Shown here: positions 1-6,450 of the stretch, in pieces
Layout: each line of letters opens with the position of its first letter
Position numbering within the stretch: position 1 is the stretch's first letter
NCBI GenBank assembly: GCA_030824095.1
Contig: JAVBYK010000471.1
Coordinates: 1 to 8,363, forward strand
Origin: a bacterium
Lineage (GTDB): Bacteria; Pseudomonadota; Gammaproteobacteria; Burkholderiales; Burkholderiaceae_C
Reading direction: 5' to 3'
DNA: 8,363 nucleotides
Notes under the pieces: generated by a model
Seen by the model: only the letters and a program-made list of their open reading frames with translations
Databases searched by the model: none
Told to the model about the DNA's origin: nothing
Position numbers and translations under genes: made by a program

Positions 1-1
1 G

Positions 2-61
2 GTCTTTCACTCCTTCCCCGTCGACTATGCCGATACCAAAGAACGACTCAGTGGGCAATGA
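2..61 (+). CDS. Possible C-terminal tail of an upstream gene (partial)
   Basis: A frame open from the left edge reads VFHSFPVDYADTKERLSGQ and ends at the TGA at 59-61. Most third positions are C or G, as in the other genes here, and the residue mix looks protein-like, but 19 codons are too few to identify a family. If real, the gene converges on the minus-strand gene that ends at 48, and the two 3' ends overlap by 14 bases. A chance open frame at the window edge is an equally good explanation. Confidence 0.25.
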   Translation, partial: VFHSFPVDYADTKERLSGQ

Positions 62-551
62 ACCGATCTGAACAGGCCGCGCGCAGCACGGCATGCGCAT
101 CGGTTCGTATCAGGTCGGCAGGCTTCCCCCCGTCTTGCAGCCACCGGTTGGGTTGCGCAAACCAATACGCCAGCTCCCACGGTTCAAAAACCGGATTGAG
201 CGCCATCAGCACCTCGACAATACCCGTCTGCAGTGTCATACCGTCCCGGTTGAATTGAAACAGAGGTATCCAGACCTTGGACTGCCAGTCGAAGCTGATC
301 ACGCTGCGCTTGACAATCCAGCGCGCCAGCACCGATGGCTCGATTGCGCTTCGGGTTTTGAACTGGACAAATACCTCCTGCGCACGAGCCAGCCCGCCAC
401 TCTGGCGATAAGCATTCAGCATCTCCATGAACTGGCTGTCCGTGCGGCACTCCTGCGTTAGCCGTTCGTTGGGCGCCTCATCACCCAATGGCTGAGTGAC
501 GGTCGACATGAATGGCAGGTGAGCGGGGCCGCGTAGCGATGCATGTTGCAT
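48..551 (-). CDS. Protein with Xre/MbcA/ParS-like toxin-binding C-terminal region (orphan antitoxin-like)
   Basis: Encodes 167 residues from the ATG at 551. That start is chosen because AGGAGA lies five to six bases upstream (556-561). A GTG at 593 would add 14 residues but has no comparable ribosome site, and the ATG at 509 has none either. The middle of the protein (LARWIVKRSVISFDWQSKVW, then PLFQF) and the C-terminus (WELAYWFAQPNRWLQDGGKP, then a DLIRTDAHAVL stretch) resemble the DUF2384/MbcA-ParS-Xre region. In that region a helical pair and a W-x-x-PN-x-WL-x-GG-x-P-x-DL motif bind a RES-type toxin. The N-terminal 30-40 residues look unstructured, and I see no helix-turn-helix. In known pairs the toxin gene adjoins the antitoxin gene. 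None is visible upstream, where the divergent kinase lies, and only 47 bases remain downstream. The protein may therefore be an orphan regulator or a family member not tied to a toxin. The family call is by motif resemblance from memory. Confidence 0.6.
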   Translation of the reverse strand: MQHASLRGPAHLPFMSTVTQPLGDEAPNERLTQECRTDSQFMEMLNAYRQSGGLARAQEVFVQFKTRSAIEPSVLARWIVKRSVISFDWQSKVWIPLFQFNRDGMTLQTGIVEVLMALNPVFEPWELAYWFAQPNRWLQDGGKPADLIRTDAHAVLRAACSDRFIAH

Positions 552-555
552 GGAA

Positions 556-561
556 TCTCCT
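556..561 (-). promoter_or_regulatory. Ribosome binding site deciding the start of the antitoxin-like gene
   Basis: On the minus strand the sequence reads AGGAGATTCCATG. This is a near-consensus Shine-Dalgarno at ideal distance from the ATG at 551. It is much stronger than anything in front of the longer GTG start at 593 or the shorter ATG start at 509. Confidence 0.75.
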
Positions 562-645
562 GGTAAATCGTGTGTGCCACAGAGGTTCTCCACCGCGGAT
601 ACGACTAACCCTGAAGGTATCCAGCCAGGTCAACCCGGTCTGTGT

Positions 646-672
646 GCTCCCGAACCCTGTCTGCTCGGGGGC
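646..672. repeat. Hairpin-forming dyad in the divergent intergenic region
   Basis: GCTCCCGA (646-653) can pair with TCGGGGGC (665-672): eight pairs including one G-U, around an 11-base loop. No T-run follows on either strand, so it is not a classical rho-independent terminator. It could be an operator half-site pair or chance in GC-rich sequence. Confidence 0.4.
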
Positions 673-734
673 AATGCAGCGTAGGTGTGACAGCGCACGG
701 ACTGAGTTGACCGCCACGCCTATTCTGATCGTGG

Positions 735-781
735 CATCGTTGCCTGCGCCGCACACCGCTGAGCGCCGGCGTCCAACGATG
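735..781 (+). promoter_or_regulatory. Two-part stem-loop in the leader of the kinase gene
   Basis: CATCGTTG (735-742) is the exact reverse complement of CAACGATG (774-781). Nested inside, CGCCG (747-751) pairs with CGGCG (767-771), extendable by a G-U pair, leaving a 15-base loop. The structure ends 40 bases before the kinase ATG. It could act as an RNA leader structure, or as DNA an operator; no T-run follows. It is seen directly in sequence, but its function is unknown. Confidence 0.45.
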
Positions 782-821
782 GGAAACACCCTGCAGCAAT
801 GGACCGAGAGAGAACTTTCCA

Positions 822-3800
822 ATGAAGACACAGCACCAGACGTTGGGATGGATTGCCGCCTCAGCCTTGTGCATCTCGGCTCTGGTGGTGTCACTGTTCG
901 GCGCCTATCGCCAGATTGAGACGGCGGCGCAGGCAAGTGAGCTCACCCAACGCGTGCTCAGTGGCGCCAACGGCGTGCTGTCAACCCTGAAGGATGCTGA
1001 AACAGGCCAGAGAGGCTTCTTGCTGACGGGCGACGAAAGATTCCTGGAGCCCTACCTGGACGCCAGCGGCAGTCTCATGGCAGAGATTGACAGTCTGGGG
1101 CGCCTGACCCAGTCCTCCGATGCCATCGGGCATCTGCATGCGATCCTGCCTTTGGTCGATGCGAAGATGACCGAGTTGAAGCGCCTCATCGATTTGCGCC
1201 GCAGTAGCGGATTGATGGCCGCACAGGCTGCCATCTCTGCCGGACCGGGACGGCTACTGATGGACTCCATTCGGGCGGAAATGGAGGGTTTTATCGAGCA
1301 GGAACAGGTCCGGTACGCCGCGCAGGAGTCGACCTTCCAATCAACCATGGGGCGTCTCTTCGTCGTCATTGCACTGGCGAGTCTGCTTGCAGCATTGCTG
1401 GGACTGGGCATAGCCTACCTGGTCTTTCGCCAATCCCGCCAGCACGCCAGGGACCAGGTCAATCTTGAAACCCGACATCTGCTGGCGGTGCAGCAGGCCA
1501 CGAATCAGGAACTGAAGAGCGCCAACGAAACATTGCAGCTCAGCGAGGAAAGGCTGGCCGTCACGCTGAACTCCATCGGCGATGGAGTCATTGCAACCGA
1601 CGCTCAGGGACGGGTCACGCTGCTGAACCCACTGGCAGAGCTACTGACTGGCTGGACCCATGCCGAAGCGCAGGGGCGACCGGTGAATGAGGTCTTCCAC
1701 ATCGTCAACCAGGAAACCCGCCTTCCCGCAGCCATTCCCGTCATGGAGGCCCTCAGCAGCGGAACCATTCAGGGCTTGGCCAATCACACGGTTCTCATTG
1801 CAAGGGGCGGAACCGAATGTGACATTGCGGACAGCTGTGCACCGATCCGTGGTCACGGCACGCAGGTGGTGGGCGCCGTTCTGGTGTTCCGTGATGTGAC
1901 GGCGGAGTATGCCGTTCAAAAGATCCTTCGCGCACAGCAGTTCTACACACGCTCCTTGATTGAGTCGAACATCGACGCAATGATCGCAACCGATCCGTCC
2001 GGTCACATCACCGATGTCAATCAGCAGATGGTTGCCCTGACAGGCTTCTCCAGGGAGCAGATGCTGGGTACTCCCTTCAGGAACTACTTCTCTGACCCCG
2101 AGCGAGCCCAGGCCGGCATTGTTCGTGTTCTGGCCGAGAAGAAAGTATCTGACTACGAGTTGACGACGCGCCCCCGGGTTGGGCCCGAGACCGTGGTGTC
2201 CTACAACGCCAGCGTCTTTCTTGACCGCGAGGGACGCATCGAGGGCGTCTTTGCGGCAGCGCGTGACATCACCGAGCGGCGGCGAATGGACACGCTGCTC
2301 CTGGAGAAAAACTCGGAACTGGAGCGCGCACGCTCCATCGCAGACAAGGCCAATCGCGCCAAGTCCGAGTTCCTGGCCACCATGAGCCATGAAATCCGCA
2401 CACCCATGAATGGAGTCATCGGCATGCTCGATGTGCTGGAGCAAAGCAGCCTGAACGGCCCCCAGCTGGAAATGACCAACGTCATCCATGATTCTGCCTT
2501 TGCCTTGCTGGCGGTTATCAATGACATCCTGGACTTCTCCAAGATCGAGGCGAACAAGCTGGAAACCGAGAAGGTTCCGATGTCCATTGCCGACACCGTC
2601 GAGAGCGCCTGCGTCAACATGAATCAATTTGCCATGAAGAAAGGCGTGGAGTTGACACTGTTTGTTGATCCGGCCATTCCGGCATCCGTCTTGGGTGACC
2701 CCGGGAGAATCCGCCAGGTTCTCATCAACCTGACCAACAATGCGATCAAGTTTTCCAGCAAGCTCGATCGGGTAGGACGCGTATCGGTCCGCGCAATCCT
2801 GTCTAAACGTCTGGATCGGAACTGCACAGTGGACTTTCAGGTCTGCGACAACGGCATAGGAATCGACGAGTCCACGCAGGCCCGTCTCTTCAATGCCTTC
2901 ATCCAGGCTGACAACTCCATCACGCGCACATTTGGCGGAACCGGACTGGGGCTGGCCATTTCAGGGCAGTTGGTCGAACTCATGGGCGGCACTATCGTTG
3001 TGAAGAGTGTGCTCACAGAGGGATCCAACTTCACCGTGCGTATGCCCTTCACCGAATCCGACGCGGTATTGTTGCCCGGTACGACACCCGGTTTGCTGCA
3101 GGGACTTCAATGCCTGGTTCTGGTTGGAGCGAACGGGATGGGCGAAGACATTGTTTCCTACCTCACCCATGCGAATGCGATGGTGGAACGCGCAACCGAT
3201 ATGGAAGTCGCGCAGCGCTGGATTCAGGCGCATCCTGGTGGCTTGTGTGTGGTCATTGTGGACGTGGCTGACTGCCAGACAACGGCCAGCGCACTGCGTC
3301 GCGTTTTCAGGGAGCAATCCGGTCAGGAAAGGCACTTCGTAGTGATTGGGCGCGGCAAACGCCGCCTGCCCCGCGTGGAGGCTCTGGATGTGGTTTCGGT
3401 GGATGGCAACCTGCTCACACGCAACGCGCTATTGCACACCGTGGCCATCGCCGCTGGCATCGACATCACACCGGCGATCGACACTCTGCAAGTTCCGGTC
3501 AAGTCCACGCCAGCACCCACAACACGTGATGAGGCGAGGCGCGAGGGTCGTTTGATTCTGGTCGCGGAGGACAACGAATACAACCAGAAGGTCATACTCC
3601 AGCAACTGATGCTCCTGGGTCGAACGGCAGACATTGCCAACAACGGGCGCGAGGCTCTGAAACGATGGGAAAGCGGGGACTACGGCATCCTGCTCGCCGA
3701 TTTGCACATGCCGGAGATGGATGGCTACGAGTTGACCACCGCCATCCGGGCCGCTGAAACCGGCGATGCCCACATACCCATCATCGCCTTCACCGCCAAT

Positions 3801-4373
3801 GCGCTGAAAGGCGAGGCAGAGCACTGCATCGCCATGGGCATGGACGACTATCTGAGCAAGCCGGTGCAAATGGTTCAGCTCAAGGCCATGCTCAAGAAGT
3901 GGCAGCCCGTCGTAGCTTCAGGAATGATGCCATTGGAGTCCCAGGAAATCGACGTGTCGACAACAATGGGTACGGCTACTGCAACCGCCGCCGCATCACC
4001 ATGGGTTGTTCCGGTGGATGTCAAAGTCTTGGAGGCATTGATTGGCAGTGACATCACCATACTGTGTGAATTCCTGCGGGACTTTCGCACCAGTGCAGCC
4101 CGCACAGCGGGGGACTTGCGTACCGCCCATGGAGCGGGACAGCCCGCCACGGTTCACGCACTGGCACACAAGCTGAAATCATCGGCACGCGCCGTGGGAG
4201 CGCTGCGATTGGGTGCCCTCTGTGCGGATCTGGAAGCCGCCGGGCAGGATAACCGGACCGACACACTGGACCTGATCATTCCAGAGTTTGAGAAAGAGTT
4301 CGCACGGGTTGACCGCTTCCTGCTGGGGTACCTCAGCATGCGTTCCGATGCGACCAGTTTGAACCAGGCCTGA
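822..4373 (+). CDS. Membrane hybrid histidine kinase (CHASE3-PAS-PAS-HisKA-HATPase-pseudoREC-REC-HPt)
   Basis: A 1183-residue unorthodox sensor kinase of the inner membrane. Domains in order: transmembrane helix about 8-28; periplasmic CHASE3 region about 30-178 with its signature AETGQRGFLLTGDERFLEPY near 59-78; transmembrane helix about 179-202; coiled-coil linker to about 244; PAS about 245-368; PAS about 375-488 ending in DITER; HisKA about 514-580 with phospho-acceptor H523 in MSHEIRTPMN; HATPase with N640 (N box), D676 (DNGIGI) and GGTGLGLAI from 705; degenerate receiver about 760-875; intact receiver about 911-1030 (E916-D917, D960, T991, K1013); HPt about 1065-1165 with H1116 in AHKLKSSA. 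All relay residues are present, so autophosphorylation at H523 and transfer through D960 to H1116 is expected, then to an external receiver. The two next genes each supply one. The start is set by the only sensible ATG before the signal-anchor helix, with a weak GAGAGA upstream. The ligand is unknown; CHASE3 is a sensing domain without a defined signal. The domain order recalls RocS1 of Pseudomonas aeruginosa, but orthology is not shown. Confidence 0.95.
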   Translation: MKTQHQTLGWIAASALCISALVVSLFGAYRQIETAAQASELTQRVLSGANGVLSTLKDAETGQRGFLLTGDERFLEPYLDASGSLMAEIDSLGRLTQSSDAIGHLHAILPLVDAKMTELKRLIDLRRSSGLMAAQAAISAGPGRLLMDSIRAEMEGFIEQEQVRYAAQESTFQSTMGRLFVVIALASLLAALLGLGIAYLVFRQSRQHARDQVNLETRHLLAVQQATNQELKSANETLQLSEERLAVTLNSIGDGVIATDAQGRVTLLNPLAELLTGWTHAEAQGRPVNEVFHIVNQETRLPAAIPVMEALSSGTIQGLANHTVLIARGGTECDIADSCAPIRGHGTQVVGAVLVFRDVTAEYAVQKILRAQQFYTRSLIESNIDAMIATDPSGHITDVNQQMVALTGFSREQMLGTPFRNYFSDPERAQAGIVRVLAEKKVSDYELTTRPRVGPETVVSYNASVFLDREGRIEGVFAAARDITERRRMDTLLLEKNSELERARSIADKANRAKSEFLATMSHEIRTPMNGVIGMLDVLEQSSLNGPQLEMTNVIHDSAFALLAVINDILDFSKIEANKLETEKVPMSIADTVESACVNMNQFAMKKGVELTLFVDPAIPASVLGDPGRIRQVLINLTNNAIKFSSKLDRVGRVSVRAILSKRLDRNCTVDFQVCDNGIGIDESTQARLFNAFIQADNSITRTFGGTGLGLAISGQLVELMGGTIVVKSVLTEGSNFTVRMPFTESDAVLLPGTTPGLLQGLQCLVLVGANGMGEDIVSYLTHANAMVERATDMEVAQRWIQAHPGGLCVVIVDVADCQTTASALRRVFREQSGQERHFVVIGRGKRRLPRVEALDVVSVDGNLLTRNALLHTVAIAAGIDITPAIDTLQVPVKSTPAPTTRDEARREGRLILVAEDNEYNQKVILQQLMLLGRTADIANNGREALKRWESGDYGILLADLHMPEMDGYELTTAIRAAETGDAHIPIIAFTANALKGEAEHCIAMGMDDYLSKPVQMVQLKAMLKKWQPVVASGMMPLESQEIDVSTTMGTATATAAASPWVVPVDVKVLEALIGSDITILCEFLRDFRTSAARTAGDLRTAHGAGQPATVHALAHKLKSSARAVGALRLGALCADLEAAGQDNRTDTLDLIIPEFEKEFARVDRFLLGYLSMRSDATSLNQA

Positions 4374-4386
4374 GCCCGCTAACCGC

Positions 4387-5646
4387 ATGGACCAGCCAAT
4401 GACCTCCACAACAACACTGCCAAAAGTGTGTCCAATCAATCGAAGCACCATCAGGGTACTGGTTCTGGACGACGAACCCTTCATGTTGCGCATGCTGGAT
4501 CGGATACTGAAGAATCTCGGATGCCGGTCTGTGGTGACTTGTGAGAGCGGCCTGGCCGCCCTGGCCCAGTTGGACCCGCCCAGTGTGAGACCCGACCTGA
4601 TCCTGCTGGACATCAACATGCCCAATATGGATGGTGTTGAATTTGTGCGCCATCTGGTGGATCGCCACTATGCTGGTGCGCTCATTCTGGTGAGTGGAGA
4701 GGATGAGCGCGTTTTGCAGTCCGTGGAGCGGCTGGTTCTTGCCCACAAAATTACGGTATTTGGTCACCTGAGCAAGCCGGTTACGCCCGAGCGTCTGGCC
4801 GTGTTGATCGATCAATGGTCACCCAAACCGGAAAGTGTTCCAAAGGCATTGAAGAGAACCTATGCCGCACACGAACTGCACGCAGCCATGGTCCGCGGGC
4901 AGTTGTTGAACCACTATCAGCCCAAGGTCGCAGTCCTGTCAGGCGAAGTGGTCGGAGTGGAATCCCTGGTCCGGTGGCAGCATCCCAAGGACGGCATGGT
5001 ATTTCCTGACCAATTCATCGGGTCTGCGGAACAGGGGGGCCTGATTGACAAACTCACCCGCACGGTCCTGACACACGCGCTGGCACAAGCCCGAGCATGG
5101 CAGGACGCGGGGCTTTCGCTGCGTGTGGCAATCAACCTGTCCATGGAGAACTTGACTTCACTGAACTTTCTGGACTACGTCGTCAACCTCACCACCCTGG
5201 CCGGAGTGCCGCCACAGAAGATTGTGCTGGAAGTCACCGAGAGCAGCCTGATGCGCGATCAGAGGATACCGCTTGAAATCCTGACTCGCTTGCGTCTGCA
5301 CCGGTTCTGTCTGTCCATTGATGACTTTGGTACTGGCAACTCCTCCCTGTCCCAGTTGCGGGACATTCCTTTTGACGAGCTGAAGATTGACCAGAGCTTT
5401 GTGCATGGCGCCTGGGCCAACGATACCCAGCGCGCCATGTTCGACGCCAGTCTGAGTCTGGCCAAACAGCTCAAGATGGAGTCCGTTGCGGAAGGGGTGG
5501 AAGACCGCGCGGACTGGAACTTTCTGCGCGCCAGCGGCTGCGACATTGCACAGGGCTACTTCATTGCCAAACCCATGCCAGGACATGCTGTGCAGAATTG
5601 GATCGCAGATTGGGAAAAGCGGCGCCCTCTCCTGATCCACCCATGA
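4387..5646 (+). CDS. REC-EAL response regulator, predicted c-di-GMP phosphodiesterase (RocR-like)
   Basis: A 419-residue cytosolic protein. The N-terminal receiver (about 20-145) has D28-D29, phospho-acceptor D75 in LILLDINMP, S103 and K130. The EAL domain (about 160-405) keeps the metal and catalytic set: E192 (as ESL, an accepted variant of EAL), N250, E282, D312-D313 in DDFGTG, K333 in LKID, E369 in AEGVE and Q389 in QGY. The intervals between these residues (58, 32, 30, 21, 36, 20) equal those I recall for RocR of Pseudomonas aeruginosa (E175, N233, E265, D295, K316, E352, Q372). It should therefore hydrolyse c-di-GMP to pGpG, with activity set by phosphorylation of D75. No GGDEF domain is present. 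The gene starts 13 bases after the kinase stop and has no clear ribosome site, which suggests translational coupling; an in-frame ATG at 4399 is an alternative start. The kinase HPt H1116 is the likely phosphodonor (inference from operon position). Confidence 0.93.
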   Translation: MDQPMTSTTTLPKVCPINRSTIRVLVLDDEPFMLRMLDRILKNLGCRSVVTCESGLAALAQLDPPSVRPDLILLDINMPNMDGVEFVRHLVDRHYAGALILVSGEDERVLQSVERLVLAHKITVFGHLSKPVTPERLAVLIDQWSPKPESVPKALKRTYAAHELHAAMVRGQLLNHYQPKVAVLSGEVVGVESLVRWQHPKDGMVFPDQFIGSAEQGGLIDKLTRTVLTHALAQARAWQDAGLSLRVAINLSMENLTSLNFLDYVVNLTTLAGVPPQKIVLEVTESSLMRDQRIPLEILTRLRLHRFCLSIDDFGTGNSSLSQLRDIPFDELKIDQSFVHGAWANDTQRAMFDASLSLAKQLKMESVAEGVEDRADWNFLRASGCDIAQGYFIAKPMPGHAVQNWIADWEKRRPLLIHP

Positions 5647-6071
5647 ATACCGACAACCCAGGCCATCCAGACCCCGCCATGGAGCTGGATGAACGGTTTC
5701 AGCAGATCGTTCTGGTTGTGGATGACAGCGAGTTCGACCGCAAGGTGTTTGGAGCCGTTCTGGAAGAAGAGCTGTACGACCTGGTACTTTCCAACGGCTG
5801 CCTGGAGGCTCTGGCCGTCCTGGAGAGGACCCTGCCCGACCTGATTCTGCTGGACATGGATATGCCCGAAATCGACGGACTGCAAACCCTGCAACGGCTG
5901 AAGGCCGATCTTCGCCTGGCCGGCATCCCCGTCATGATGGTGACCGGACACAGTGAACGCGATGTGGTGCTGCGGTGCCTCAAGGCAGGTGCCATCGATT
6001 TCACGGTCAAACCGCTGGATCGGGTCAGCTTTCTGGCCAAGGTAAGAAAGATCCTGGACACTGCGGACTAG
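5643..6071 (+). CDS. Stand-alone receiver (CheY-like) response regulator, no output domain
   Basis: A 142-residue protein consisting of a receiver domain with a short N-terminal extension. Receiver residues are complete: D27-D28 in VVDDSE, D71 in LILLDMDMP, T101 in MMVTGHS and K123 in TVKPLD. There is no DNA-binding, enzymatic or other output segment after the last receiver helix; the protein stops at ILDTAD. The start is placed at the ATG at 5643, which overlaps the TGA of the REC-EAL gene by four bases (ATGA), the usual form of translational coupling. An upstream ATG at 5598 would run 49 bases into the REC-EAL gene and has no ribosome site, and ATG 5679 would also keep the whole receiver. 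It probably takes phosphate from the same HPt as the REC-EAL protein. It could act as a competitor or phosphate sink, or signal by protein-protein contact as CheY does; nothing in the sequence tells which. Confidence 0.9.
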   Translation: MNTDNPGHPDPAMELDERFQQIVLVVDDSEFDRKVFGAVLEEELYDLVLSNGCLEALAVLERTLPDLILLDMDMPEIDGLQTLQRLKADLRLAGIPVMMVTGHSERDVVLRCLKAGAIDFTVKPLDRVSFLAKVRKILDTAD

Positions 6072-6121
6072 CGGCCACAGCCCCGATCAAGCGGCAATGT
6101 TCGATAGCGCACGGAGCCAAT

Positions 6122-6196
6122 CCGGCGGGGTGCCCATACTCCCCATTTGAGACGCGCCAATCATCACCGATCGGCACCCCGCGTCTCGGTCGCCGG
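6122..6196 (+). promoter_or_regulatory. Leader with overlapping, mutually exclusive inverted repeats
   Basis: Three exact inverted repeats lie in 75 bases: GCGGGGTGCC (6125-6134) with GGCACCCCGC (6173-6182); GAGACGCG (6149-6156) with CGCGTCTC (6180-6187); and CCGGCG (6122-6127) with CGCCGG (6191-6196). The first cannot form together with the second (shared 6180-6182) or the third (shared 6125-6127). The second and third can nest. The third covers the first two bases of the GGAG ribosome site at 6195-6198. A self-complementary CCGATCGG sits at 6167-6174. No T-run follows, so a simple terminator of the signalling operon is unlikely. It could be an RNA switch, an operator cluster or GC-rich coincidence. 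The rest of the 133-base gap (6072-6204) shows no clear promoter. Confidence 0.45.
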
Positions 6197-6198
6197 AG
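6195..6198 (+). promoter_or_regulatory. Ribosome binding site of the small ORF before the glucan synthase
   Basis: GGAG lies six bases before the ATG at 6205 (GGAGTCTGACATG), a well-spaced Shine-Dalgarno. It is the best ribosome site in the region. The glucan synthase ATG at 6451 has only AGGGT abutting it, so this site argues that the 80-codon ORF is translated. Confidence 0.65.
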
Positions 6199-6204
6199 TC
6201 TGAC

Positions 6205-6447
6205 ATGAAAACCAAAACGGGCATTGTGCAGCCCTGGAGCACTGCGACCTTCGGGGACAGCGCAGACACTTCCCCTCTTGAACTGGAATCCCTGGGCGAG
6301 CATCTCAGCGTCTGCAGAAGCGGACATGGGCAACTCATGGCGCTGCATTGCGCCGCGGAGTCCATGGGCGGCTTCATTGTTTCGCGGATGGTCACATCCG
6401 TCGTGGTCGTCGGTCTTCTGGTCGCCACGGTACGACTGGTACTGTAG
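6205..6447 (+). CDS. Small protein of 80 residues with C-terminal hydrophobic segment
   Basis: I recognise no family. The first 50 residues are polar, with two cysteines (in SVCRSG and LHCAAES). Residues about 57-80 (from FIVSRMVTS, then VVVVGLLVATVRLVL) form one hydrophobic stretch able to span the membrane, with the protein ending inside it. A good GGAG site precedes the ATG, and about 70 percent of third codon positions are G or C by hand count, which fits coding sequence of this genome. It ends with TAG at 6445-6447; the next codon but one in the same frame is the ATG of the glucan synthase. It may be a tail-anchored small membrane protein, a translated leader coupling into the synthase, or the relic of an N-terminal extension of the synthase cut by a stop codon. 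Overlapping minus-strand frames here look like shadows. Confidence 0.5.
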   Translation: MKTKTGIVQPWSTATFGDSADTSPLELESLGEHLSVCRSGHGQLMALHCAAESMGGFIVSRMVTSVVVVGLLVATVRLVL

Positions 6448-6450
6448 GGT

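Larger units (their letters stand above)
552..821. other. Divergent intergenic region between the antitoxin-like gene and the kinase
   Basis: This 270-base region must hold the promoters of both divergent genes. There is a TTGACC at 707-712 on the plus strand, but nothing resembling TATAAT lies at 16-18 bases; TATTCT at 721-726 is too close. On the minus strand TTGACC at 633-628 is followed after 18 bases by GTTAGT (609-604), only a three-of-six match. I therefore do not assign a sigma-70 promoter. Two dyads are present and listed separately. The plus-strand ORF running through this region into the kinase (512-919) has no support of its own. Confidence 0.6.

Noticed and set aside
707..726. 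Sigma-70 promoter TTGACC with TATTCT
   Set aside because: The spacer is eight bases, far from the required 16-18, and no other -10 element lies at the right distance.
732..743. Sigma-54-like promoter TGGCATCGTTGC
   Set aside because: The GG and GC elements are only seven bases apart; the -24/-12 consensus needs ten. The bases are better explained as one arm of the 735-781 stem.
512..919. Plus-strand open frame of 135 codons running into the kinase
   Set aside because: It overlaps both the antitoxin-like gene and the kinase signal-anchor region, and the translation shows no family features.
1641..2627. Minus-strand open frame of 328 codons
   Set aside because: It lies wholly inside the kinase gene, opposite its PAS and HisKA coding sequence, which is unmistakable. 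Its composition is that of an antisense shadow in GC-rich DNA, with no domain recognisable.
5598..5642. Earlier start for the stand-alone receiver (ATG 5598)
   Set aside because: It would add 15 non-receiver residues, lies inside the REC-EAL gene and has no ribosome site. The ATGA overlap at 5643 is the standard coupled start.
6072..6121. Rho-independent terminator after the signalling cassette
   Set aside because: No stable short hairpin followed by a T-run is visible. The inverted repeats further on also lack a T-run.
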